Of a DNA stretch of 45,894 bases, positions 27,446-36,627 are shown in pieces (position 1 is the stretch's first letter; every line of letters begins with the position of its first letter). A model generated the notes under the pieces. The model did not search any database. It worked only from the letters and a program-made list of their open reading frames with translations, and was not told where the DNA came from. The DNA lies in NCBI GenBank assembly GCA_947581895.1, contig CANPWE010000009.1, positions 1 through 45,894 on the forward strand. The letters are read 5' to 3'. This DNA comes from an uncultured Clostridia bacterium (GTDB lineage: Bacteria > Bacillota > Clostridia > TANB77 > CAG-508). A program made the position numbers and the translations under genes.

Positions 27446-28315
27446 ATAGTATTAGAATTTAAAAGTTTTTATAAACAACCTACAGGAAATAATGAATTAA
27501 GTAAATGCAAATATCTAACTAGACTAGATACTTATGGATGTGGATGTAGCCATAACTGTAGTTATTGTTATGCAAAATCTTTACTAGATTTTAGAAACTT
27601 ATGGAATCCATTAAATCCTAGAGTTGCAGATATAAACAAAATCGAAAAAACAATAAATAAAATAGAGCCTGGTACTGTGGTTCGATTAGGAGGAATGACC
27701 GATTGTTTCCAAGTATTTGAAAATGCTTATAGAGTTACATATAAGACTATTCAATTACTTAACAATAGAAGAATTCACTATTTGATTGTAACAAAGTCAG
27801 ATATGGTAGCAAGTGATAAATATTTAGAAATTCTTGATAAAGAATTGGCACATATACAAATTTCAATTACAAGTACAGATGACAAAACAGCTTTAAAATA
27901 TGAAAAAGCACCTAGTACATCAAGAAGAATTGCAGCAATAGAAAAACTGGATTCTTTAGGATATGATGTTCAATTAAGGCTTTCCCCTTTTATTCCAGAA
28001 TTAATTGATTTTGATATTCTTAATTCTGTAAATTGCAATCGTATTTTAGTAGAGTTTTTAAGAGTAAATACTTTTATAAAGAGATGGTTTACAGAGATTG
28101 ACTTTGATAAATATACATTAAAACAAAGTAATTATCTACATCTACCTTTAGAAGAAAAAATCAAGCAAATAGAAAAAATTACTGGCTTTAAGGAATTAAC
28201 TGTATGTGAAGATGTAACAGAACATTATAATTACTGGCGATATAATGTGAATCCCAATAAGGATGATTGCTGTAATTTACGATTTGAACCACAAGAACTT
28301 AGACAAGTTGCTTAA
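27446..28315 (+). CDS. Radical SAM protein (SplB/photolyase-like family), apparent AUA start
   Basis: Cys motif GCGCSHNCSYCYA; VVRLGGMTDCFQ; the GTG at 27437 overlaps the SD GGAGTG. Confidence 0.8.
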   Translation: MVLEFKSFYKQPTGNNELSKCKYLTRLDTYGCGCSHNCSYCYAKSLLDFRNLWNPLNPRVADINKIEKTINKIEPGTVVRLGGMTDCFQVFENAYRVTYKTIQLLNNRRIHYLIVTKSDMVASDKYLEILDKELAHIQISITSTDDKTALKYEKAPSTSRRIAAIEKLDSLGYDVQLRLSPFIPELIDFDILNSVNCNRILVEFLRVNTFIKRWFTEIDFDKYTLKQSNYLHLPLEEKIKQIEKITGFKELTVCEDVTEHYNYWRYNVNPNKDDCCNLRFEPQELRQVA

Positions 28316-28332
28316 TTGGAGGATTAATTATT

Positions 28333-28614
28333 ATGAGTATATTGAATAGTATTCAAAAAATAGAAAGAGAGCAAGCCGAAATCCAAATAAAACTAGATGA
28401 GGCTTTAACCGATCTGAATGATTTAAAAGATAAAAAATATAATTTTTGGGATGTCATTAAAGGAACAAAAAGACATGATTCTATTCAACAAAAAGAAACA
28501 CAAGATTATATTTTTTTATTACAAACACAATTAGATACAAAAGAAAAAGAATTAGATATTATTATGAATTATATAAAAAATGAGAAGGAGGAATTCTATG
28601 AGAAAACAATATGA
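28333..28614 (+). CDS. Coiled-coil hypothetical protein
   Basis: ATG after GGAGG. Confidence 0.5.
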   Translation: MSILNSIQKIEREQAEIQIKLDEALTDLNDLKDKKYNFWDVIKGTKRHDSIQQKETQDYIFLLQTQLDTKEKELDIIMNYIKNEKEEFYEKTI

Positions 28615-29104
28615 TGATTTTACACAAATGAAATTAAAAGATATGTGCAAAAATATAAGTGATATGACTTATACTTATATCGATCCAGACACAGGAAAAC
28701 CTACAATAGTACCAGCAGCACATTATGAAAAAATATTAAATCAAGTACAAGAAAAATATATGGGAGAAATTACAAGTAGGCAATTTCTTAATATAATGTA
28801 TAACCAGTTAAATGCTTTAAGAAAAGAAGATGAAAAATATTTTCAACAAGCCTTATTATGTATAGATATGGGAATAAATCCAAAAGATTTAAGAGTAAAT
28901 GAACAAATTGCAATATCATTGACACATGATTATATGGAAGATAAGCAAAAAAATGAAAAGAAAAACTTTCATTTTTTAAGTCAAGATATAATAGATACTT
29001 ATAATGAATCAAAGGACAATCCTATAATTCAAGCACAAGCAATTAATATTTCAAATGAACACAATGATTTTGAACAAGAAGATGATATGGATTATGATTA
29101 TTAA
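28598..29104 (+). CDS. Hypothetical accessory protein
   Basis: ATG 28598 after AAGGAGGAA. Confidence 0.5.
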   Translation: MRKQYDDFTQMKLKDMCKNISDMTYTYIDPDTGKPTIVPAAHYEKILNQVQEKYMGEITSRQFLNIMYNQLNALRKEDEKYFQQALLCIDMGINPKDLRVNEQIAISLTHDYMEDKQKNEKKNFHFLSQDIIDTYNESKDNPIIQAQAINISNEHNDFEQEDDMDYDY

Positions 29105-29224
29105 AATTTTAAAATAATTAAAATCAAAAATTTAAGGGTAAAAAATATTAAGCAAGTAATTTGTAATAGTATGCCTCTAAAATCAAAATAAGAGGATTCT
29201 GAAACGAATTAGGCTTATTTTTTT

Positions 29225-31225
29225 ATGCTCGAAGGAGGAAAAATGGAGATACAAGATTTTGGAGAAAAAATTGGTGGTGCTAAAAAGGATTTATGGAAAG
29301 AAAGAGGTCTTTCTGTAGATGATTTATCATACATGAATGATGCAGAAAAAAACAAATTCATAAAGAAGGATAATGTATGGAAAAAACCAGATTATCAAGA
29401 ATTAGTTAATAATGGTTTATCCACTAGAGTAGTATATTTTATAAAAACAATAAGAGATGCTACTCCTACTAAACCAGAAATTTATTATATGGATGATGTA
29501 GCTGAAAAACAGGAAAATTATATTTCTTTTGTTAGTAAATTAAGGGATTTCGTTATGAATATAAAAAATGATAACGAAATTCTTTCTTTTTATGATAATT
29601 TTTTAAGCCAGTATATTATAAAATCTTCATCCAGTTTTAAAGTTAGAATTTCACCAGAAGTTTCTGGGGGTATAAATAATAAATTATTAAAAGCAGCACA
29701 AGTAAGGAGATTAAGTGAAATAGATTCTGGAATAAAAAAAACACAGTTTCTATATACAGATGATGAAAAGATATTATCAGGTTTTGATATATATGTTTAT
29801 GATAATAAAGATATAAAATTTTCAAAAGATTATAGTGGTTCTTCTATGTTAGAAATCCAAATTGGATTTGCAAAAAGATTTATATATCCAAAAAATGAAC
29901 TTGCTAATCCAGAAAATTGGAAAGAAAATACTATATTTATAACTCGTGGTGGAACTGTTATAAAAAATAATCTTGATAGTATTGATGAGGCTGAAAAATA
30001 TATATTAGATAATTTTAAATTGAAACAAAAAGAAACACAAAATAGAAAAAAATCATTTAAACCTAAACAATTAGAACATATTGTCAGAGATGGTGAAGAT
30101 TATAGAAATAATAGAGATATTACTGGCGAAGATATGATGGAAAAATTTAATTTTAAAGGTGGAGAATTTGGAAATTGGTTAAATGAAAAAGATAGGCAAG
30201 AATCCTTAAATTATGGATATGATGCACTATTAGATTTAAGCAAAGCATTAAATATTTCACCTACAGATATTTCGTTAGGAAATCGTTTATCAATTGCTTT
30301 CGGTTCTCGTGGAAGTGGTAATGCTTTGGCACATTATGAACCAGATAGAGAAGTAATAAATTTAACAAAAATGAAAGGTGCAGGAAGTTTGGCTCACGAA
30401 TGGGCTCACGCTTTGGATGATATTTTTGGTAAAGAATTAGGCTATAGAGGTTTTCTAACTGAACACTCTCCATCAAAAGTAATAAGAGAATTAATAGATT
30501 CTATGAAATATAAAACTGAATGTAATAATAAAACAATTGAAAAACAAACAAAAAGATATGAGGCAAAAATAAATCAATTAAAAAATCATATTAATAGTTT
30601 CTTTCCAAAAGAACATCTAACAGAAGAACAAATAAAAATAAAAGATAAATTAATTCAAAATATAATTGATAATTCAGAAACAATTTCTAATGATCTACTT
30701 AACTATGTTGGTGGAGGCAGAAAAATAAACCAAGATGTAATTGAATTATCCAATTTAAGAAAAGAAACTGTAGGAAGAATGATACCAAAGGAAGAAAGAG
30801 AAAGAATTTGCTATATGCAAAATAGTTTATTTAATACAAAAAATAATATTGGAGAGCCAGAAAAAGTAGATACAGAATTTTATAAAAATTCAAAAACTTT
30901 TGATGATTTATATTCTAAAACTTCACACGGATATTGGCAAAGTATAGTAGAAATGTTTGCTCGTTCTTTTGCTTGTTATGTTAAAGATAAATTAAACAAT
31001 AGAAGTGATTATTTATGTGGGCATGCAGAAATGGATTTGGGGTTAGGTGCAAATGATAACGGAGATATTGAACTTATAAAAGCATTTCCAGAGGGTGAAG
31101 AAAGAACTTTAATAAATGAAAAAATTGATAAACTTATTGAAATTTTGAAAGAAAAAGCATTGTTACACGATTGTAGAATACAAGAAATTAATAATGAATT
31201 TGATTATGATTACGAGGAGGTATAA
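29225..31225 (+). CDS. LPD1-like protein with HExxH metallopeptidase signature
   Basis: GAGSLAHEWAHALDDIFG; GYWQSIVEMFARSFACYV; typical ICE/phage polyvalent-protein domain. Confidence 0.75.
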   Translation: MLEGGKMEIQDFGEKIGGAKKDLWKERGLSVDDLSYMNDAEKNKFIKKDNVWKKPDYQELVNNGLSTRVVYFIKTIRDATPTKPEIYYMDDVAEKQENYISFVSKLRDFVMNIKNDNEILSFYDNFLSQYIIKSSSSFKVRISPEVSGGINNKLLKAAQVRRLSEIDSGIKKTQFLYTDDEKILSGFDIYVYDNKDIKFSKDYSGSSMLEIQIGFAKRFIYPKNELANPENWKENTIFITRGGTVIKNNLDSIDEAEKYILDNFKLKQKETQNRKKSFKPKQLEHIVRDGEDYRNNRDITGEDMMEKFNFKGGEFGNWLNEKDRQESLNYGYDALLDLSKALNISPTDISLGNRLSIAFGSRGSGNALAHYEPDREVINLTKMKGAGSLAHEWAHALDDIFGKELGYRGFLTEHSPSKVIRELIDSMKYKTECNNKTIEKQTKRYEAKINQLKNHINSFFPKEHLTEEQIKIKDKLIQNIIDNSETISNDLLNYVGGGRKINQDVIELSNLRKETVGRMIPKEERERICYMQNSLFNTKNNIGEPEKVDTEFYKNSKTFDDLYSKTSHGYWQSIVEMFARSFACYVKDKLNNRSDYLCGHAEMDLGLGANDNGDIELIKAFPEGEERTLINEKIDKLIEILKEKALLHDCRIQEINNEFDYDYEEV

Positions 31226-31226
31226 A

Positions 31227-32180
31227 ATGCACAGAGGAACTTTTATTGTATTTTTAAAAGATGAAAATGATAAATTAGTAGTGTGGAAATCAACAGAATT
31301 TAATGGTGGAATGGGATTAGATAATCATGGTAAAGATGCTTTTGAAAGACTAAAAAAAGTAAAAAAATTGTCTGATTTTAAACAAATGATTATTGATTTT
31401 GACAAAGATTTTTTTGATTATAGAGAAAATGAAATGTGCTATTTAGCAGATGAAAAGCATGAACCATATATTGATGAAGATGGAGATGCTTTTTACGATT
31501 ATGTGCAAGAAAATAATCAATTTGATTTGTTTTATGATACAAGTTATTCATCAAGTAGTAGTTATTATGTAAAAAATTTGTCTGATGAAAATATCCCAAT
31601 AATATGTAGTAATGGAACTTTTATTATTAAACCGAATCAAATAATTGTTACAGATTATGATGAGTGTATTAATAATATTAAATTTAGTTTTGACAAAGAA
31701 ATTGATGAAAAATTAGGTATAGAAGAACTAGAAACCATTAATTATATTGAATCAGATGAAGAAAAACAAATTTTAGATAACATTATTAAAACACTTGAAG
31801 ATTTTGGGTATAGAGTTGATATTATTACGAGAAATGGTGTCAAATGTGGTATGGAGTTTGAAAAATGGACTTCTGGTGGAGTTGATATGATTGAGAATAT
31901 AGAATTTGAAGATTTTAGAGATTTATATGATATAGATAGTATTCAAAGAGAATTACAAGATATATCAAATAATTTTTCTGTAGATGAAGAAATTGATCTC
32001 CACAGAGAAGGTTCTGACTATAGAAAGGCTTTTACAATTGAAGAATCTTTAAAAGATTTTAAAGAATATGAAAAAGATTTAGAGGATTTGGCTACATATT
32101 TTTTAGATAAATATGCACGAATTTCTAAAGAAAATGAAAAAAATAAAGATATAGATATTGTTGATGAAATGTTTGACTAA
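31227..32180 (+). CDS. Hypothetical acidic protein
   Basis: ATG after GAGGAGG; 318 aa. Confidence 0.55.
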   Translation: MHRGTFIVFLKDENDKLVVWKSTEFNGGMGLDNHGKDAFERLKKVKKLSDFKQMIIDFDKDFFDYRENEMCYLADEKHEPYIDEDGDAFYDYVQENNQFDLFYDTSYSSSSSYYVKNLSDENIPIICSNGTFIIKPNQIIVTDYDECINNIKFSFDKEIDEKLGIEELETINYIESDEEKQILDNIIKTLEDFGYRVDIITRNGVKCGMEFEKWTSGGVDMIENIEFEDFRDLYDIDSIQRELQDISNNFSVDEEIDLHREGSDYRKAFTIEESLKDFKEYEKDLEDLATYFLDKYARISKENEKNKDIDIVDEMFD

Positions 32181-32221
32181 GCATTTAACAATATCTATTT
32201 TTTATGGAAAGGGATGAGTTT

Positions 32222-33118
32222 ATGGATAAAAAAGAATTAGATGTAAAAGGTAAAAAAATAACCTTATATGGCAGTAAAACAATAATTGAAAAGGAACAAC
32301 CAATTATTGAAAATCTTGAACTTACTGGAAACGAAAGTAATGACAGACTTCTATTACAAAAATGTATTGATGAAAACAAATTGAAATCTGATATTTTGTA
32401 TGATGGAAATACCGTATATCCTTTTGAAAAAATAGTAAAAGCATATAGAAAATTACAAAAAAGTGGCTCTTTAGAGAATCTAACAAATGAAATGTACCAC
32501 TTCTTTATGTATGCTTGTGGTGATATTGCCCACTATGATTTGGGAGGATTCAAGGCATATTATAACTATTCATTTTTAGAATTAGAAAATACTTTATTAA
32601 AAGATAATTGGCTTATGAACACTAGATATAGTGATTTAGACAATATATTTAAAGAATTAAAAATAGGTAAATATTTTGAAGAAAGAGATTATATAAATAT
32701 TGATAATGTTTCTCTTAATAAATTAAAATCGATTATTAAAAATTGTGGATGGAATATCACACAAGAAAATAATTCTTGGGAATTAGAAAAAGATATAATT
32801 CATTCTCAAAAGTATTCTTTTAAAGTAGATGTTTCAAGTAAAAGTGTATCAAATATAGTAAGTCAAATAATGGCTTTAAGTTACAATTTTAATAAGAATG
32901 AATATATGGAGTATTTAATTAAAAACAGAGATGAATCAGAAAAAAAATTGAATGTTGCTGATGTTGTAACAGTTGCAAATAATATTGATTCTAGCCTATC
33001 AAAACTAGCAAATAAAGTGTTATATGATTGTAGGCTTGAAGCCCAAGAAAATAAAAAGAATATCACACAAAATATCAATCTGCAGCAAGATGATTATGAC
33101 TACGATATGTGTGGGTAA
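32222..33118 (+). CDS. Hypothetical protein
   Basis: Likely ATG 32222. Confidence 0.55.
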   Translation: MDKKELDVKGKKITLYGSKTIIEKEQPIIENLELTGNESNDRLLLQKCIDENKLKSDILYDGNTVYPFEKIVKAYRKLQKSGSLENLTNEMYHFFMYACGDIAHYDLGGFKAYYNYSFLELENTLLKDNWLMNTRYSDLDNIFKELKIGKYFEERDYINIDNVSLNKLKSIIKNCGWNITQENNSWELEKDIIHSQKYSFKVDVSSKSVSNIVSQIMALSYNFNKNEYMEYLIKNRDESEKKLNVADVVTVANNIDSSLSKLANKVLYDCRLEAQENKKNITQNINLQQDDYDYDMCG

Positions 33119-33127
33119 GGAGGCAAT

Positions 33128-34516
33128 ATGGATAGAAAGAAAGCTGTAGTTATTAATTTTTTTAATGAATTATTAGACTTGTATGAATTTGAATTATGGA
33201 TTGATATAAATTCAAATTCAGAAAATATATTTAGATTAAATGATAGACAAGGAGCAAATTGGAGTGGAATTGAACAAGATGAATTTTCTACTCTAGCAGA
33301 TATAGTTGAAAGATTAAGTTCGCCACACGAAGATTATATATATAGGTCATTAGAAGAACGAGAGGATGCTAATGAAATTATACCTAAAAATGATTGGGAT
33401 TTAACAGCAAAAAGGTTTTTAGAAAGCAATACTGTTGCTAAAATATTGTCTGAAATAGATGCTAAAGAATATAAAGAGCTAATGAAACAAAAAGAAAAAT
33501 TTGAAATAAAAGATATATTAGAAATACTTGATACAGAAGAAAATTTCTGTAAAAGTGTCTGTCAAAAATATGTAAATACAATGTCAAAAGAGATGTTATT
33601 AGAAAAAAATGATAAAATTCTTCACATATATATTGAAGATGAGTTTATTGATTTAAAAGAACAAAATCTTATAAATCCAGATAACTATGAACAATATTTA
33701 GATGGAAATTTTGAAGTTGAAGAATATAATTTTTATAAAGAATTATATGATTCTGCAATAAAAAATAACATTGCTTATGATCTGAATGATTTAGAATTAT
33801 TTGATGAAAATAATAACTGGGCCTTTTATATTACATTTGAAGAATTAAAACAAGTAGGATATGGATTTATGGTAAAAGACCATTATCCACTATTAGAAAA
33901 GTATGCAATTCCAGAAGATAAACAGTTTGATTTTTATAATCATTTTACATTAGAACAATTAGATGATTTTGAAGATTCATTACAGAAATATTTTATAGAA
34001 GGAAGTATTATATATAATCAAAATGATGGAACTTTAGAGGCTAAAGAGCATTATTCTTTTAATAGTGATATTCTTCGATTAGCTTGTGGACTTATAACAT
34101 ATAAAGATTTTATTGATGATTATACAGAACATACCATTTCAAATTTTGACTTGGCACTTCCTAAAGTGATGAGTTATTTTAGAGAAAATGATATTAAAAA
34201 TCTAATGGATTATGGATGCGATTCAGATGAAGGATTGCATAAATTATCTTCTATGTATAAAGAGTTATTAGATAAATCAAATATACCATATTTTAATGTA
34301 AGTACAAGAGATAAAGAAGGCTCTGATGGAAAGTTTATTACAACAATTTCTTTTGATTCTAATACAGAAATTGAATTTGAAACAGAGGCTTGGAATGGCA
34401 TAAAAGCAGTAACAGAAAATGTATCATCAATATATGAAAACTACAAAACTTTTTACGAAAATTCAATTAAAAATGAGGTGCAAAATGATAGAGAATTTGA
34501 ATATGATTATAATTAA
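33128..34516 (+). CDS. Hypothetical acidic protein
   Basis: 462-aa ORF after TAAGGAGG; possible antirestriction-type function but not assignable. Confidence 0.55.
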   Translation: MDRKKAVVINFFNELLDLYEFELWIDINSNSENIFRLNDRQGANWSGIEQDEFSTLADIVERLSSPHEDYIYRSLEEREDANEIIPKNDWDLTAKRFLESNTVAKILSEIDAKEYKELMKQKEKFEIKDILEILDTEENFCKSVCQKYVNTMSKEMLLEKNDKILHIYIEDEFIDLKEQNLINPDNYEQYLDGNFEVEEYNFYKELYDSAIKNNIAYDLNDLELFDENNNWAFYITFEELKQVGYGFMVKDHYPLLEKYAIPEDKQFDFYNHFTLEQLDDFEDSLQKYFIEGSIIYNQNDGTLEAKEHYSFNSDILRLACGLITYKDFIDDYTEHTISNFDLALPKVMSYFRENDIKNLMDYGCDSDEGLHKLSSMYKELLDKSNIPYFNVSTRDKEGSDGKFITTISFDSNTEIEFETEAWNGIKAVTENVSSIYENYKTFYENSIKNEVQNDREFEYDYN

Positions 34517-34528
34517 AAATTTTAATAA

Positions 34529-34558
34529 AAGTGGAGTAAAAATTGCTCCACTTTTTTC
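34529..34558 (+). terminator. Rho-independent terminator
   Basis: AAGTGGAG-TAAAAATTG-CTCCACTTTTTT. Confidence 0.75.
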
Positions 34559-34580
34559 AAAATTCCATAACAAAAAAAAT

Positions 34581-34745
34581 GTCCCTCGGAGAGCAAAATG
34601 GGTCTTAGGGATTTTTCCCTAAACAGCGAAAAGGGGGTCTTGACACCAAGCTGGCGAAAAATGGGCAGTAAAAAATGCCATCATTTTTCGGAACAAATGA
34701 ATTTGTTCTATTGTATTAAATTTCGCTACGCTAATTTTAATACTT
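34581..34745 (+). other. Candidate oriT: locally GC-richer non-coding region with four consecutive inverted repeats
   Basis: TTAGGGA-TTTT-TCCCTAA (34605-34622); CGAAAAATG-GGCA-N8-TGCC-AT-CATTTTTCG (34655-34690); GAACAAAT-GA-ATTTGTTC (34691-34708); GTATTAAA...TTTAATAC (34713-34743). Upstream of MobC/MobA. Confidence 0.6.
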
Positions 34746-34762
34746 TTATATAGGTGATTAAT

Positions 34763-35374
34763 ATGAGTGCTAATAATTTAGATGATATATTTTTATCATA
34801 TAAGAAGATTCTAAAAAGATTAAAACTATTAGGAATAAAAACTAAAAATGGAAATGAGATTACACATAAAGATTTAAGATATGCAATTAAAATTATGGAG
34901 AAAAAACATCCTAGTTGTAGATGGAAAAGTGAGAAATTAAGAAGTAAAAGATATTATATTTTAATTGAGGGATTTTATTGGCTATTGTATGTATATTTTC
35001 AATATGAAAAAAGTCAAATAGATGCTGATATAGATTTCTTTTTATTGAGAATAAAACAATATCAAGAAGAATTAAAAGTACAAGATAAGGATTTATTTAC
35101 AAAAGATATGTCAATGAATGAATTAGTAAATTTCTTTCAAAGAAAATATAGAACTATTGAAAAAGCAGTTATAAAAATGTTAAAGGCTACAGATGAAAAT
35201 TATAGATATATTGAAAACGGAGAATTTATTATTTCAAAAGAAGGTATTAAATGGCTTTGTGAAAATTGTTTTAAACAAAAATATTTGGAACTTCTCGAAC
35301 AATATAAAATGGAATTAACAGAACTTCATATTAAAGAAGGATATATATACGATAATTTTTTTAACAAAAATTAA
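34763..35374 (+). CDS. Hypothetical protein of the mobilization region
   Basis: ATG 34763 after AGGTGAT. Confidence 0.55.
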   Translation: MSANNLDDIFLSYKKILKRLKLLGIKTKNGNEITHKDLRYAIKIMEKKHPSCRWKSEKLRSKRYYILIEGFYWLLYVYFQYEKSQIDADIDFFLLRIKQYQEELKVQDKDLFTKDMSMNELVNFFQRKYRTIEKAVIKMLKATDENYRYIENGEFIISKEGIKWLCENCFKQKYLELLEQYKMELTELHIKEGYIYDNFFNKN

Positions 35375-35380
35375 AAAAAG

Positions 35381-35409
35381 GGCTGACAAAATCAGAAATA
35401 TACGCTATA
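35381..35409 (+). promoter_or_regulatory. Promoter (-35 CTGACA, 17-bp spacer, -10 TATACC) in the shared motif
   Basis: AAAAAGGGCTGACAAAATCAGAAATATACGCTATACC; compare 3861-3894. Confidence 0.6.
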
Positions 35410-35472
35410 CCATGATTGATAGTTAATTATTGAATTTAAAAAAAGTATATATACTTCTATTGTAAAGGAGGG

Positions 35473-35814
35473 ATGTATCTAGTGAAGTTTGAGGAGAAAA
35501 GAAATACTATAACAATTCTCCTAAATTGTATGAAGAAAAATTTGCTCAATGATTCGGAAAAAGAGATTGTTTATGATATTGTTATGGGTTTAAAGGGTAA
35601 AACTCAAAAACAAAAAGCAAGATTTTGTATGTATTATAGTTTAGGGCCAAATGCAAAAGAAAAAAATTCTATGTCTAAAATTGCAAAATTTTATGAATGT
35701 AGTGAATCTGCTGTACGAGGTTCTATTTATTCAATTAGTTTTGCACTTTATCATATTTCAGAAGATAAAATTTTATTATTGAAAAAGATTGTAGGTGATA
35801 AAATTGGAATTTGA
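35473..35814 (+). CDS. Small HTH/sigma-region-4-like regulator (paralog 1)
   Basis: KGKTQKQKARFCMYYSLG...SMSKIAKFYECSESAVRGSIYSI. Confidence 0.5.
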   Translation: MYLVKFEEKRNTITILLNCMKKNLLNDSEKEIVYDIVMGLKGKTQKQKARFCMYYSLGPNAKEKNSMSKIAKFYECSESAVRGSIYSISFALYHISEDKILLLKKIVGDKIGI

Positions 35815-36139
35815 TAAAAAAAGTGAAATGGTATATGAATTGTTAGAATTATTAAAGAGAGAAAAACTCAATGAAACTCAAAAGGATAAAATGCGAAATA
35901 TTGTAAAAGGACTAACTAATAGAACAGATAAGCAAAAAGAACGATTTTTAAGATTCTACAATTTGCTAGAGGGTGAAAATAAAAATTATAGGTTATGCGA
36001 TTTAGCATTAATATATAATTGTAATCCAGCAGGTGTGCGATTTTCAATAAGTCGAGTAAGAAACAATTTAATTAATTCTAACGAGGAAAATATAACAATT
36101 ATGAAAGATATTTTAGAAGAATATCACAAAAAAAATTAA
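35795..36139 (+). CDS. Small HTH/sigma-region-4-like regulator (paralog 2)
   Basis: TNRTDKQKERFLRFYNLLEGENKNYRLCDLALIYNCNPAGVRFSISRVRNN; parallels paralog 1. Confidence 0.5.
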   Translation: MIKLEFDKKSEMVYELLELLKREKLNETQKDKMRNIVKGLTNRTDKQKERFLRFYNLLEGENKNYRLCDLALIYNCNPAGVRFSISRVRNNLINSNEENITIMKDILEEYHKKN

Positions 36140-36207
36140 ATATACCATAACGGTAGAGGTAAGAAATTTTTTCTTACTTCTATTTTTTTTGGTGGGAAGG
36201 AATTTAT

Positions 36208-36627
36208 ATGGAATTAAATCCTAATGAAAGAAGAAAAAGATTAAAAGTTTGGATTTCGGATGAGGAAAGAGCTCTTTTGGAGGCAAAAGCAGAACATTAT
36301 GGCTATAAACATTTATCAGAATATATAAGAGATTCTGCTATTTATGAAAATGTTACAATGGTAGATTTAAAGAACAAAAATGAAATATTAAAAGCATATT
36401 CAGATAATACACAGGAATTAAAAAAGATTGCAAAAGAATTTAGACACATGAATAGATATGCAACACAGCTTTCAAGCGAAGATTTAGATAATATTTCTTT
36501 AATGATTGTATCAATTTTAAAAAGGCAAAAAGAAATGTTAAAACTTATTGATAATAAATTAGATTTAGATGTTTGGAAAGAATTAAATCATAATCAAATT
36601 ATAGAGGATGCAAAAAAATGCCTATAA
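36208..36627 (+). CDS. MobC-like relaxosome accessory protein
   Basis: RRKRLKVWISDEERALLEAKAEHYGYKHLSEYIRDSAIYENV (RHH-type); overlaps the relaxase start. Confidence 0.85.
   Translation: MELNPNERRKRLKVWISDEERALLEAKAEHYGYKHLSEYIRDSAIYENVTMVDLKNKNEILKAYSDNTQELKKIAKEFRHMNRYATQLSSEDLDNISLMIVSILKRQKEMLKLIDNKLDLDVWKELNHNQIIEDAKKCL

Noticed and set aside
34419-34622. 67-aa ORF spanning the end of 33128-34516 and the oriT region
   Set aside because: Overlaps a longer gene, a strong terminator and the inverted repeats; no SD; probably spurious.
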